From contig JACPZS010000112.1 in the NCBI GenBank assembly GCA_016195385.1, positions 1 to 64,000 of the forward strand: a stretch of DNA of 64,000 nt, in the 5' to 3' direction. Below, piece after piece: positions 45,067-55,700 of this stretch. How positions within the stretch are numbered: the first letter of the stretch is position 1; each line of letters begins with the position of its first letter. Made by a program: the position numbers and the translations under genes. Below the pieces are notes generated by a model, which saw only the letters and a list, made by a program, of their open reading frames with translations, was not told the DNA's origin and ran no database searches. Origin of the DNA: Verrucomicrobiota bacterium (GTDB lineage Bacteria; Verrucomicrobiota; Verrucomicrobiia; Limisphaerales; JACPZS01).

Positions 45067-45993
45067 ATGATGATTGCCGCAGCCCGGTCGATGGCGCCGT
45101 CGGCGCCGATGACCGCCAGACTTCTGGTGGTGGACGGCCATGCCTATGCCTACCGGGCGTTCTACGCGATCCGCAGCCTGAACTCGCCGTCGGGCGCGGC
45201 CACCAACGCCATCTACGGTTTTATAAAAATGCTCGCCAAAATGCGGGCGCTGTTGGAGCCGACGCATGTGGTGGTCGTGTGGGATGGCGGCTTGTCGGAG
45301 CAGCGGACGGCGAGTCTGCCCGGCTACAAAGCCCAACGACCCCCGATGCCGGAAGATTTGGGACACCAGATTGAAGAGATCGAAACCTATCTCGCGGCGG
45401 CGCGCATCACTTCCTTGTGCGATGCCGGCGTGGAAGCGGATGATCGGATTGCGACCTTGACCCGGCACGCCGTCGCGGCGGGGGCAAACGTCGTCATCGC
45501 GAGTTCGGACAAAGACTTCATGCAACTGGTTTCACCGCAAGTCGGACTGCTGAACCCGAACGACAAATCGGAAACGATTTGGAGCAATGAACAGGTCCTG
45601 GCGAAGACGGGCGTTCGGCCGGAGCAAATCGTCGATTGGCTCAGTCTCATTGGCGACAGCGTGGATAACATCCCCGGTGTGACTGGCGTGGGGCCGAAGA
45701 CCGCGACTGAACTAATTCGGCAGTATGGTTCGGCTGCCGGGGTGTTTGAGAAGGTCGGCGAAATCCGTTCCGAGAAATTGCGCGCGAACTTGTTGGCGGC
45801 GCGCGAGGCCGTCGAACGCAATCAACGGCTCATCCGTTTGCTGGACGATTTGGACGGCGGATTTTCGTTCGACAATTTTGCCGATGCTGCGCCGGATGTC
45901 GCCCGGCTGCGCGAGCTTTACGAGCGTTGGGGCTTCCGATCGTTGCGGCAGGAACTCGAAGCGGCTCCCGCGGCTCAGAGTGAATTTTTTTGA
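45067..45993 (+). CDS. Stand-alone 5'-3' exonuclease/flap endonuclease (Pol I N-domain type)
   Basis: The 308-residue protein has the 5'-3' exonuclease domain: LLVVDGHAYAYRAFYAI, VVVWDGG, LPGYKAQRP, GVEADDRIATL, ASSDKDFMQLV, WLSLIGDSVDNIPGVTGVGPKTATELI with the helix-3-turn, then a short C-terminal helix. Acidic metal ligands are present in each block. In most bacteria this domain is fused to DNA polymerase I. Here no polymerase part follows and the frame stops at 45993. It lies 97 bp after the secretin gene. Several start codons are possible between 45013 and 45109; the conserved domain begins at MTARLLVVDGH (45109). Confidence 0.88.
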   Translation: MMIAAARSMAPSAPMTARLLVVDGHAYAYRAFYAIRSLNSPSGAATNAIYGFIKMLAKMRALLEPTHVVVVWDGGLSEQRTASLPGYKAQRPPMPEDLGHQIEEIETYLAAARITSLCDAGVEADDRIATLTRHAVAAGANVVIASSDKDFMQLVSPQVGLLNPNDKSETIWSNEQVLAKTGVRPEQIVDWLSLIGDSVDNIPGVTGVGPKTATELIRQYGSAAGVFEKVGEIRSEKLRANLLAAREAVERNQRLIRLLDDLDGGFSFDNFADAAPDVARLRELYERWGFRSLRQELEAAPAAQSEFF

Positions 45994-46122
45994 GATGTTA
46001 TGTCCGGCCCATTCAATTTTGCTGAACAAAACGGAAACCGCGCCACCGGGCGCGGATGCGCGGGATTTTCCCCAAGAATTCTTGGACAACAAATTGTTCC
46101 TCTGCTAAGTAGATACCACCTT

Positions 46123-48072
46123 ATGTCATCACTGCGGCGCTGGCGCGCGAAGCCAATTTTTCTCTGTTTGCTGGCGGGGCTTCCTTCGCTCGTCGGCGGA
46201 CAATCCCTCTATTCCCCCCAGGCGGGGCAGTACGCGGTGGCTGGCTCGTTGCCGGGCGATCAAGTTCATTCCGACGTGAGCGTCAATGGCGCGGGCGGTT
46301 ACGTCGTGTGGCAGGATCACTTTACCGATGGGGATGGTTTGGGCATCAGCGCCCAGCGGCTGGATGCAACTTTTTCCGGAACGTTGAATACGTTTCGCGT
46401 CAATGAGCAAGGCAAAGGAGATCAGGAGAATCCCCGGGTCGCCATGCTGAAGAACGGTGGAGCAGCTTTCGTCTGGCAGGGTGGCCGCTACGGCTTCCAG
46501 CGAATCTACGCTCGCTTTTTGAACAAGGATGGAACTTTCGCGACCGGCGACGTGATGGTGAACACTTATGTGTCCGGGCAGCAGATTGACCCAAGCCTGG
46601 CTGCCTTGTCCGATGGCAATATCATCGTAACTTGGTCGAGCTTCGGTCAGGATGGCAGCTTGTACGGTGTCTATGCCCAACGACTCGCGCCGGACGGCTC
46701 CAAGCTTGGCTCCGAATTTCAAGTCAACCAAACCACCCGGTTAAACCAGCGCGCCTCGTCCGTGGCTGCGCTCGCCGGCGGCGGCTTCGTGGTTACCTGG
46801 GTTTCTGAACGACTCGCCGGCGTGGTTCACAATACCGATGATCAAGGCCGCACCACGCCGGTTGGCAGCGGGGCGGAAATTTACGCGGTCGATGTGTTCG
46901 CCCGCATCTATGACGCGAGCGGCGTTGCGCAGGGCGCGGAATTCAAAGCCAGTTCCCGGCCCAACCTTTGCGCCAACCCGACCGTCAGCGGAGTTGGCGA
47001 CGGCGGCTTCGCGGTGGCTTGGAGCGAACGCGTGGGCAAAATCACGGTGGATGGCGAAGTCAAAACGAACGGTTGGGACATCGCGACGCGGGTGTTTGAC
47101 GCGCAAGGAACCGCCAAAGGGGATGCGGTGTTTGTCAACACTTATACCTATGGGGATCAATTTTTGCCCCGCCTGGCCGGGCAAGGAAACGATTTGCTGC
47201 TGGTCTGGACGAGTCTGGGTCAGGATGGTTCGCGGGAAGGGGTGTTCGGCCGCTTCCTTGCCGCTTCGGGAAGTCCCACCGGCGATGAGTTTCTCGTGAA
47301 CACAACCACCATCAGCCAGCAATTGCATCCTGCGACAGCCGCTGACGGTGCCGGTCGCTTTCTGGTCGTGTGGTCGAGCTTTGTCGGCGGCCCGGCGAGT
47401 TTTGATCTCTTCTCACAGCGTTATGCCTCAGCCGGACAGCCTGTCGTCCCTCCCGCCGCGCCTATGGTTTCGGCGCTCAGTCAATCGCGGCTCTCCGTGG
47501 CTTGGCCGGAACTGGCCGGTTACGATGTCGAGCGGTATGAACTTCAGATCGATGGCAACAATACACCCATCCTCATTGCGGAAAATCATTACGTGCTCGA
47601 CGGCCTGGCGGCCACCACCTCGCACAGTTTTCGTCTCGCGGTTCGCTTGAAGGATGGACGGACTTCGCCCCTCTCCGCAGCAGTGAACGCCAAAACATGG
47701 GGTGAGGACGCCAATTTTGATGGGCTGCCGGATGACTGGCAGGCGCGATATTGGGGGGCGGACGCTGCGAAATGGCCCGTGCCGGGTGCCGACACCGATG
47801 GCGATGGCGCTTCCAACTTGCAGGAATTTTTGGCCGGCACGGATCCCACCAATGCGCAGAGTGTCCTGCGCACGCGGATCATTAACTCCGACCACGGGCC
47901 GCGGCTGGAATGGAACTCGGAGCCGGGAGTCATGGTCCAGGTGCAGACTTCAACCGACTTCAAGAACTGGAAGGAAGTGGGCACGCCCAGGTTTTCGGCG
48001 GGCAAGTCCGACTCCATCCCGGTCACTGGCAAAGCGGAGACTTCCTTCTACCGCATCATTCGTATCAGGTAA
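46123..48072 (+). CDS. Secreted repeat protein with FN3-like and Ca-binding type-3 repeats
   Basis: The 649-residue protein has a signal peptide (residues 1-27). It then has about six imperfect 60-70-residue repeats with motifs like WSSFGQDGS, GVYAQRL and GDEFLVNT, as in long secreted surface proteins. An FN3-like domain (APMVSALSQSRLSVAWPEL) is followed by a thrombospondin type-3-like Ca loop (DTDGDGASNLQEFLAGTDP). The C-terminus (VQVQTSTDFKNWKEV and the end SFYRIIRIR) belongs to a domain shared with the later secreted proteins here. Function unknown; probably an adhesin or surface component. Gaps to the next genes are very short, so these genes may be co-transcribed. Confidence 0.75.
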   Translation: MSSLRRWRAKPIFLCLLAGLPSLVGGQSLYSPQAGQYAVAGSLPGDQVHSDVSVNGAGGYVVWQDHFTDGDGLGISAQRLDATFSGTLNTFRVNEQGKGDQENPRVAMLKNGGAAFVWQGGRYGFQRIYARFLNKDGTFATGDVMVNTYVSGQQIDPSLAALSDGNIIVTWSSFGQDGSLYGVYAQRLAPDGSKLGSEFQVNQTTRLNQRASSVAALAGGGFVVTWVSERLAGVVHNTDDQGRTTPVGSGAEIYAVDVFARIYDASGVAQGAEFKASSRPNLCANPTVSGVGDGGFAVAWSERVGKITVDGEVKTNGWDIATRVFDAQGTAKGDAVFVNTYTYGDQFLPRLAGQGNDLLLVWTSLGQDGSREGVFGRFLAASGSPTGDEFLVNTTTISQQLHPATAADGAGRFLVVWSSFVGGPASFDLFSQRYASAGQPVVPPAAPMVSALSQSRLSVAWPELAGYDVERYELQIDGNNTPILIAENHYVLDGLAATTSHSFRLAVRLKDGRTSPLSAAVNAKTWGEDANFDGLPDDWQARYWGADAAKWPVPGADTDGDGASNLQEFLAGTDPTNAQSVLRTRIINSDHGPRLEWNSEPGVMVQVQTSTDFKNWKEVGTPRFSAGKSDSIPVTGKAETSFYRIIRIR

Positions 48073-48078
48073 CTTACT

Positions 48079-49623
48079 ATGCTGCGATTTCTGAAAAACA
48101 GTTTAACGGCGCTGGTGCTGGCGGCAGCAGTGCAACAAGCACCGGCTTTCAGCCTGAATGGCGCGACTCCCGCGTGGCAGATACCAGGCATTGGTTATAC
48201 TTGGACCACGGATGGCGCAGTGCTGACGATCGGCGGAGTGATGAATCTGGGCGAAGAGTATCGCTGGAACCTTCCAGTCATCTTCTACGCAGTGGACTCC
48301 TCTTTCTTGAACTTCTTCGGCGCGCGGGGTGTCGAGGAGATCGACAAAGCGGTCAAGATTTTAAACGACTTGCCGCCCGTGTCGCAGGTTAACATCGACG
48401 ACTACCCTCTCAAATCACAACGAATCAATTATCAGGCGCAGGCGTTGGGCTTGGTGGATATCAAGACTGCCGCCCTTCAGTCTTTGGTTCAAGAAATTGG
48501 TCTGGCGGACCCGGAAGATTTCGTATTCACCCTTCGTTCGCGCACAACTCCCGTGCCGACTGTAACCAACTATTACGTATTCCAACGCAATTTTGATCCA
48601 GTCACACTGCGTCCCACCGCTTACATCAATGGAGATCTTTGGACCTATGTGGGAATGGCTGATAACCAGAATGCGCCGATTGCATACCCCATCAAAAGCC
48701 GAGTAGACCCGCTTTCGTATGGAGATCCGGTCGCTTCCAGCGAGAGCAGTCAGGCTAACAATTCGTCCGTCGTGGGGCTGTTTTACACGGGGCTGACCCG
48801 CGACGATGTAGGCGGCTTGCGCTATATCTATCATCCGCTGAACAAGAATATGGAAAATCCCGCCCCGAACGTTTTTAGCGGTCTGGGTGGTGTGATTGCC
48901 GGGCTTGGTGGCAGCGCCGTTACCGGCTCTCCTTGGGAGCCGCTTTTTCTTAGCTCCAGCAACGGCACTACTACCACGGTTAGCGGTGGAGCATTCGGAA
49001 ACTCACCCTTCGCGCCAGTTTTCATACCGAATTCCAACAATGTTGCAACCGCAGCCGGTGGCGGGACGGGAGGCGCAGTCCTCAACACAAATAACTTCAT
49101 CAACACCGGGCTTCGCTCCGGGATTGATAAACTTCGATTTGTGCGCGTCCAGTATGATTCGATTCTGGGCCAGTTCGTTTCACCCGTCTTGACCTCCTTC
49201 CAGGACAGCATCATCACGAACGGCATTCAAGTGACCCAAACGCTGCAACGCATAATCACGCAGCCAGACATTTTGTTTACGGCTGCGGATCTCAATGCCA
49301 TTGCACCTTTTGATTTCCTGCGGGTTTATCGGAACCAAACTTTCACCAATAACGCTGCCATCAATCAACAGGCTATCGGCGGAGTCCCGGTCGCAGTTGG
49401 TCCCGGCACCATCAACCCTGGCGTGATCATCACTTTCAACAATGCGATACCAAGTTACCTTGCAGTGTTCGCTGGTGCCGGCGCGTCTTTCCTGAGCGAG
49501 GATAATCCGGCGGCGAAGTTCCCGATTTGGGCGAGCTTTGATGGCACCACCAACGCCCCGGTGATTTATCCCAACAACGTGAGTATTGAAGAAATCGAGC
49601 GACAGGTGCTCGGCGGACGCTAG
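48079..49623 (+). CDS. Secreted protein of unknown function
   Basis: The 514-residue protein has a signal peptide (MLRFLKNSLTALVLAAAVQQ and an Ala-rich cleavage site). I recognise no family. Visible parts are VIFYAVDSSFLNFFGARGVEEIDKA, TRDDVGGLRYIYHPLN, a Gly/Ser/Thr/Asn-rich middle and a beta-rich C-terminal half. It lacks the FYR-type ending seen in its neighbours. It starts 6 bp after the repeat protein and 33 bp before the next secreted protein, so the run is probably one operon. Confidence 0.6.
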   Translation: MLRFLKNSLTALVLAAAVQQAPAFSLNGATPAWQIPGIGYTWTTDGAVLTIGGVMNLGEEYRWNLPVIFYAVDSSFLNFFGARGVEEIDKAVKILNDLPPVSQVNIDDYPLKSQRINYQAQALGLVDIKTAALQSLVQEIGLADPEDFVFTLRSRTTPVPTVTNYYVFQRNFDPVTLRPTAYINGDLWTYVGMADNQNAPIAYPIKSRVDPLSYGDPVASSESSQANNSSVVGLFYTGLTRDDVGGLRYIYHPLNKNMENPAPNVFSGLGGVIAGLGGSAVTGSPWEPLFLSSSNGTTTTVSGGAFGNSPFAPVFIPNSNNVATAAGGGTGGAVLNTNNFINTGLRSGIDKLRFVRVQYDSILGQFVSPVLTSFQDSIITNGIQVTQTLQRIITQPDILFTAADLNAIAPFDFLRVYRNQTFTNNAAINQQAIGGVPVAVGPGTINPGVIITFNNAIPSYLAVFAGAGASFLSEDNPAAKFPIWASFDGTTNAPVIYPNNVSIEEIERQVLGGR

Positions 49624-49656
49624 ACCAAGATGACCATGATTTTTTCGCCGAAAGAT

Positions 49657-52605
49657 ATGAAACGATACTTTGCCTCGCTCGGTGTCTTGGCGTTGTGCCT
49701 TCCGGCGCTCGCCCAGACGACGCCCACGAATGGGCCGGCGCTGCTCTACGAGAATTTTGGAATTATCGATACAACTCAACCTTCACCGCAAATCGACGCG
49801 TTGTCATTTGCCAACTACGGATCTTTCACGGTCACGGGATCCCCTCGCATCACGGGTTATCCTTACACTCAATTAGGTGTGCCTTCAGCGAGTACGGTTA
49901 TTCCCTACCTTTTTCAAAACACGCTGAATTTTACGAACACAGGGTCGATGAGTTCGGCTAGTGGCTTCCGTTTTGAAACCGCGTTTCCTGATCGGGGCAG
50001 CCAGCAAGCGGCCAGTTTCTACAACTCGGCATCGGCTTCGATCTTCGGTTCGACTTACCTTCTTATTTCGTCCGCGAATATCGCCGTCGGCGGGTCCCTG
50101 ACGGCGGGAAGCGATGGATTCATCCAAGTCGAAGGACAAGACGTCACTCTCGCCCGGGCGGGATTGCAGATTCAGCCGCTGGGCCTGGATGTGGGTAATT
50201 GTCAGAGTTTCTTCCCCGTTACGACGACGAATTTTTTCCCGAGCGCAGGTGTTTTTGATGTTTCCTGGGATGTGCATACGAATGCGCTGAGTGTGGCTAC
50301 CCTGGTCGCCACCAACAGTGACGGAACCGTGTCGGTCAGCGCTCCCCGGCCAGTGGGGAGCCTGCCGCGAGCCAAGGCGTTTGTCCGCTTCTCAAAGACC
50401 ACGCCCACCAACTTGTTCTACCAAGCCGTGTTTGTGCAGGTGCGGGACACCAACGTCACGTCCAGTGTAAGGTTTGCGAGTTTCCCTACGCCTCCGCAGG
50501 GGCCCAACCCTCCCTTCGCCACACCCGTTATCAAGATGAGCACGACCTCATCGAACCTGGTTACCGAAAGCTTGGAACAAAAGTCCATTTATATCTGGGA
50601 CAAGCTGGCGTCCGAAGACGTCATCGGACCGGAGACGAATCTAGTGCTCCTGGCCAATCTTCGAGCCAACACTTTCATGCCGTCACCGTACTATGTGTCC
50701 CGTGTTGCGCCATGTGAATATACGACTGGACTTACGCCCAATTACGTCCTCACGAACAATATCTTTTACAACAATACTTACTCCAACAATGTGGTGACGA
50801 ACGTGGGGGCGTCGTACGTGGCAAGAATAGCAGCCACGTCCACTCAACTACCATCCGTGCCAGGCGCGACGATCACCAACACCAGTTCCCGAATCGAGAT
50901 TGACGTTGATACGCTGGACCTGAACAGGACACGTTTCAAAGCGGATGGGCTCGTTTCCGTCAAGGCCAGGAATTTACAACCCAGCGCGAACTCCGTGGTG
51001 CAAGTCGCGGATTTGAATTACGATCTGGGCGCGCGGGGAATTGATTTGCAGATCAAAGATTTGGTCTTGCCCCAAGTGCCGGCCTATTTTGGCAATCTCG
51101 CCATTTGGAGTGGCTTTTGGACGAACCAAACTGGCTTCACGGTGACAAATGTCATGCCGGATCCGGCCAACCCCATGGGGTCAATAACCAACGTGGACAC
51201 CAATGTTGTGGACATAGTCTTTCACGCCACGTTCGTGGATAACCGGATGGTCACCACAAACAGTGTTAAAGTGCATGACTTGGCAATGCACGGGGCGAAC
51301 ACCGTTTTCAGCGACAAGATGTCTGTGACCGAATCGCTCACGATCGACTCGGAGAGATTCACCATCGCGCCGAGCGGCAGGCTGACGTTGACGGGCGCCG
51401 GTGTTAAGAGTCTTACGGCGGCGAACGCTCCCACCTTGAGCTACTTCACCAACTTGGGCACGATCATCATCCCCAACCGCGCGGACTTTGGGACAGCTTC
51501 GCGACCCTTGGTGAACTTTGTGAACGATGGCTCTCTTACGGCTGCGACCGAAACCTTCCACGTGCGACAGTTTGAAAATAGCGGATCGATTGTGGGCACT
51601 GCCGGCATCGACTTGGAGGCAACTTCAGCCAAATTGGACAGTGGAAGCATTTCCGCCGTCTCAGACATGCGATTGATCGGCAATGACTTTAAATTGCGGA
51701 ACTACGTCCAAAGTTCGTCTGGTTTGCTGCTTTCGATCACGAACTCTCTGTCGGACAGTGGCGGCGATGCCAAGAACAGTATTATCGTGTCGGGTGGAAT
51801 CAGACTGGCGATAAAGCCGAGGATTGGAGATCTGTTTGGCACCTCGCTGCGAGCAACCGCGCCGAGGTTTGGGAGCGTGCCCAACACTTGGGCCGGTGAA
51901 GATCGCGGTGCAACAGTGGCCGGCTTTTCGAACAACGTGGTCATCGGGAGATTGAATCTCGATGTCGCCCAGGCCGGGCAGTTGACCTTCGCTGGAACCG
52001 GAACTCACAATGGTCTGTACGTGGATTTTCTGCAATTTGGGCCGGGCTTGACCAACGATCTCACCGCTGGCCTGCAAATCGATCCGAGCCTGGTCATTTA
52101 TTTCGCTGATTCCAATCTTCCGGCGGAGGAACTGGATGGACAATTTGATGGGCATCTGCGCTGGGTGAGGGAGTTTGCCGGCCCGAATAGCGGCGTGGAT
52201 GTGCTGGTTTGTACCAATGGAACTGCTCACACCAGCACGGTCAATCGTTCGCTGCGGAACAGCACGACCATCGATTCCGATGGGGACGGCGTGCCTAATT
52301 TCTTCGATCCCTTCCCCTTCAACGTGGATGCCTTGTGTCAAGGCGCCGCCAATTTGCCTGCCGCCGCCCTGATAAACAGTGTGCAGGTGGTTTCGCAAAC
52401 GCCGATGAGCGCCCTGTTGTCCGTCAATGTAGCGCCGCGAAATGTTTATCAAATTGAGTATGCCACGAACCTGAGTTCTCCCGTCTGGCAGGTGTTCTCG
52501 ACTTTCACGAATGTGTCCGCCACTGGTTCGCTCAAATTGAATCTGCCCAACGCGCTGCCGGCCGGCGAGTCGCAGCGGTTCTATCGAGTGAAGATGAACC
52601 CATAG
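49657..52605 (+). CDS. Large secreted beta-rich protein with C-terminal FYR-type domain
   Basis: The 982-residue protein has a signal peptide (MKRYFASLGVLALCLPALAQ). A long Asn/Thr/Ser-rich region of short strands with phrases like FTNTGSM and FVNDGSLTAATETF suggests a beta-helix or repeat shaft. Near the end is a Ca-loop-like DSDGDGVPNFFDPFPF, followed by the domain YQIEYATNLSSPVWQV and the final SQRFYRVKMNP. No catalytic motif is apparent. ATGs at 49630 and 49639 are alternative starts, but the signal peptide begins at 49657. Confidence 0.65.
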   Translation: MKRYFASLGVLALCLPALAQTTPTNGPALLYENFGIIDTTQPSPQIDALSFANYGSFTVTGSPRITGYPYTQLGVPSASTVIPYLFQNTLNFTNTGSMSSASGFRFETAFPDRGSQQAASFYNSASASIFGSTYLLISSANIAVGGSLTAGSDGFIQVEGQDVTLARAGLQIQPLGLDVGNCQSFFPVTTTNFFPSAGVFDVSWDVHTNALSVATLVATNSDGTVSVSAPRPVGSLPRAKAFVRFSKTTPTNLFYQAVFVQVRDTNVTSSVRFASFPTPPQGPNPPFATPVIKMSTTSSNLVTESLEQKSIYIWDKLASEDVIGPETNLVLLANLRANTFMPSPYYVSRVAPCEYTTGLTPNYVLTNNIFYNNTYSNNVVTNVGASYVARIAATSTQLPSVPGATITNTSSRIEIDVDTLDLNRTRFKADGLVSVKARNLQPSANSVVQVADLNYDLGARGIDLQIKDLVLPQVPAYFGNLAIWSGFWTNQTGFTVTNVMPDPANPMGSITNVDTNVVDIVFHATFVDNRMVTTNSVKVHDLAMHGANTVFSDKMSVTESLTIDSERFTIAPSGRLTLTGAGVKSLTAANAPTLSYFTNLGTIIIPNRADFGTASRPLVNFVNDGSLTAATETFHVRQFENSGSIVGTAGIDLEATSAKLDSGSISAVSDMRLIGNDFKLRNYVQSSSGLLLSITNSLSDSGGDAKNSIIVSGGIRLAIKPRIGDLFGTSLRATAPRFGSVPNTWAGEDRGATVAGFSNNVVIGRLNLDVAQAGQLTFAGTGTHNGLYVDFLQFGPGLTNDLTAGLQIDPSLVIYFADSNLPAEELDGQFDGHLRWVREFAGPNSGVDVLVCTNGTAHTSTVNRSLRNSTTIDSDGDGVPNFFDPFPFNVDALCQGAANLPAAALINSVQVVSQTPMSALLSVNVAPRNVYQIEYATNLSSPVWQVFSTFTNVSATGSLKLNLPNALPAGESQRFYRVKMNP

Positions 52606-52716
52606 GCAAATAGTTGCCCCAGTTGTGCTGAGTTCCGAGGGGCACCGGTGTGAAGGTTGATGAAGTCAGCCAGGAATTGAATTAGAATTTGGTGGCAGAA
52701 ATCGCAAAGTGAAATA

Positions 52717-55700
52717 ATGAAAATCCGCTTCCTGACAGCAGCATGTTCGGCATTGCTTGCGGCTTTGCCACTCGCTTCCTTTGGCGTTCTACCCCCGCAG
52801 CAGCCCGCGCTGGCGAATTTTGACAAGCGGCTGGACGCTAATCGTGCCAATGGCGGGGCCGCTGGACAGCCAGCCGGTCCGGTTCTCCAGAATAACATTC
52901 CCGCGCTTTCGGAAGAAACGCTCGCGCTGCAAAACCAGGCGGCGGTCAAATTGAAGTCCCGGCTGCCGGGCGTCAAAATCGAACGCGATGGCATTTTGGG
53001 AATGCCGCGACTCGTGTCCGCGCCACGTGGATTCCTGACTGGAGCGCAAGGCAAAGGCCGGTCGGTGGAGCCGCAGAGCGTCGATGCGCTGTCGGCCGAT
53101 GATCCGCACCGTCCCATCAAGGCTTTCTTGAACGAATACTCCGGGCTTTTTGGCCACGGCGCGAATGTTTTGAACTCGGCCCGGATCAAGCGCGATTACG
53201 TCACGGAGCATAATGGCCTCCGCACCGTCATTTGGGAACAAATGCTGGATGGAATTCCCGTGTTTGAGGGGTTGCTTTCCGGCAATGTGACGAAGAACGG
53301 AGAACTGGTAAACATCTCCAGTCGATTTGTTCCTGATGCCAACCAGGCGGCCAATGCCGGCGCGCCAAACCGCGCCGCGCGAATCCGAACCACGACCATC
53401 ACCGCCGCGCGCGCGATCGTCTTGGCCGCCGCCAACCTTGGCGCGGAAGTGGATGAGAGCACGCTGGTGAGCCAGGCGGATGCCGATGGGGCGGAGTTGC
53501 GGCAGGCTTTTCGCGCCCCAGGTTTGCGGGGTGACGCGCGCGTGAAACTTGTCTGGGTTCCCATGCATCGCAATTTATTGCGCCTGGCCTGGCGGGTGGA
53601 ATTGTGCAACCGCGCCCTGCCCGAATTGTATTCGGTGGTGGTCGATGCGCAAACGGGCGAGGCGATTGTTCGTCGGAACCTTACGAGCTACATCTCCAGC
53701 GCCTCCTACCGGGTTTACGATAGTGACAGCCCGTCTCCCAAATCCCCTGGCTATCCTTTTCCCACGAACACTCAACCTGCCGTGGTTGCGCGCAAGCTGC
53801 TCAAAATTACCGCCATCTCCACGAACGCCTCGCCGGCGGGTTGGATCAATGACGGCGACAATGAAACGCGCGGGAACAACGTCGATGCCCATACGGATCA
53901 CGACAATGATGATCAGGCTGACTTGCCGCGACCACAAGGCAGTCCCAATCGGGTCTTCGATTTTCCGCTGGATCTTAATCAATCTCCGCTTACCTACACC
54001 AATGCGTCCGTGGTGAACCTTTTCTATTGGAACAATTTCATGCACGACCAGCTTTATGCGCTGGGCTTCACGGAGGCGGCGGGCAATTTCCAGAACGATA
54101 ACTTTGGTCGCGGCGGCCAGGGAAATGACGCGGTTCAGGCGGACGCGCAGGATGGAGGAGGATTCGACAACGCGAATTTCTCCACGCCGGGCGACGGCGA
54201 GCCTCCTCGGATGCAGATGTATCTCTTCAGCGGACCCGATCCGAACCGCGACGGCGCTCTCGACGCCGAAGTCATGTGCCATGAATATACCCATGGGCTG
54301 AGTCACCGGCTGGTGGGAGGCGACGTGGGAATTTCTGAACTTCAAACCGCCGGCATGGGCGAAGGCTGGTCGGATTTTTATTCCCTCGCTTTGCTCAGTC
54401 AATCGGGTGACGACCCGCGCGGCAACTATCCGGAAGGTGGCTATGTCAGCTACCTCTTAGGTGGCTTGACCGAGAATTATTATTACGGTGTCAGACGGTA
54501 TCCCTATACGACCGAGATGACTCGGAATCCGCTGACACTGAAAGACATTGATCCGACCAAGGCGGATACGCACCCTGGCATACCCCTAAGCCCAGTTTCA
54601 GGAGGATCCCCGGCGGATGAAGTACACAACCAGGGCGAGGTTTGGTGTGTCACGCTTTGGGAGGCGCGGGCAAATCTGATCGACAAACTGGGATTTCCTC
54701 AAGGCAACCAAACCATTCTGCAACTTGTGACCGATGGCATGAAACTCTCGCCGGCGAATCCCACGTTCCTGGAAGCGCGCGATGCCATCCTTCAAGCGGA
54801 TGAGATCGCCAGCGGTGGTGACAACCGCAGCGAACTTTGGCAGGCATTCGCCAAACGCGGGATGGGATTTAGCGCGACCGTTCCCACGAGCGACACGACC
54901 CTAGGCGTGGGTGAAGCTTTTGACGTTCCGGATGACGTTCTGGCTGGAACTCCGGATGGGATTCTGGAGGTGACGGTTACTCCCCATGCGGGAAGCGCTT
55001 TATTTGCCTCGACGACGGAACCCATTTTCGTTCGCATTACGGATGGGATCGCAGTCACGAACGCCACCATCCTGGCTTCCGTCAACGGTACCACGCCGCT
55101 AATCTTCAAGAATGATGGGACGGCTCCGGATACAACGGCCAACAACTCGGTTTATAGTGCCGCGCTAGCTGTGCCCACTACTACCAATACGGTTACCCTC
55201 ACGCTGATCATCTCCGCGCCAGAGAAGGATACTTCGACCAACGTGGTCACGTATTCGATCATTCCCGTCCCCGCAAACGACAACTTTACCAACGCGATCA
55301 AGGTGCCAACACTTGGTGCCAATTATCTTTCCAACAACAAGGTGGCGACGACCGAGCCGGGCGAACCAAGGCACGCCGGCCTCGCCACTGCCGGAGCTTC
55401 ATTGTGGTGGGTTTATTCAGCCCCGAATGACAGTGATCTTCTCATCGATACGGCGGGGAGCGGTTTTGACACAGTCATCGCCGTTTACACCGGGAGCTCG
55501 TTGAAGAGTCTGAAGAACGTTGCCTCGGCGGACAACGAGGGGAAACGCAAACAAGCGTTTCTTTCCCTTCATGCCGTAAAAGGAACTGCCTACCATATTG
55601 CCGTGGCCAGCGCGAATACGAACGGCACAGGAACCCTTAACCTGGGCTTTACAGCGAACGGGCAGCCGGATCTGAACCCGCCTGTGGTGACGGTGAGTTC

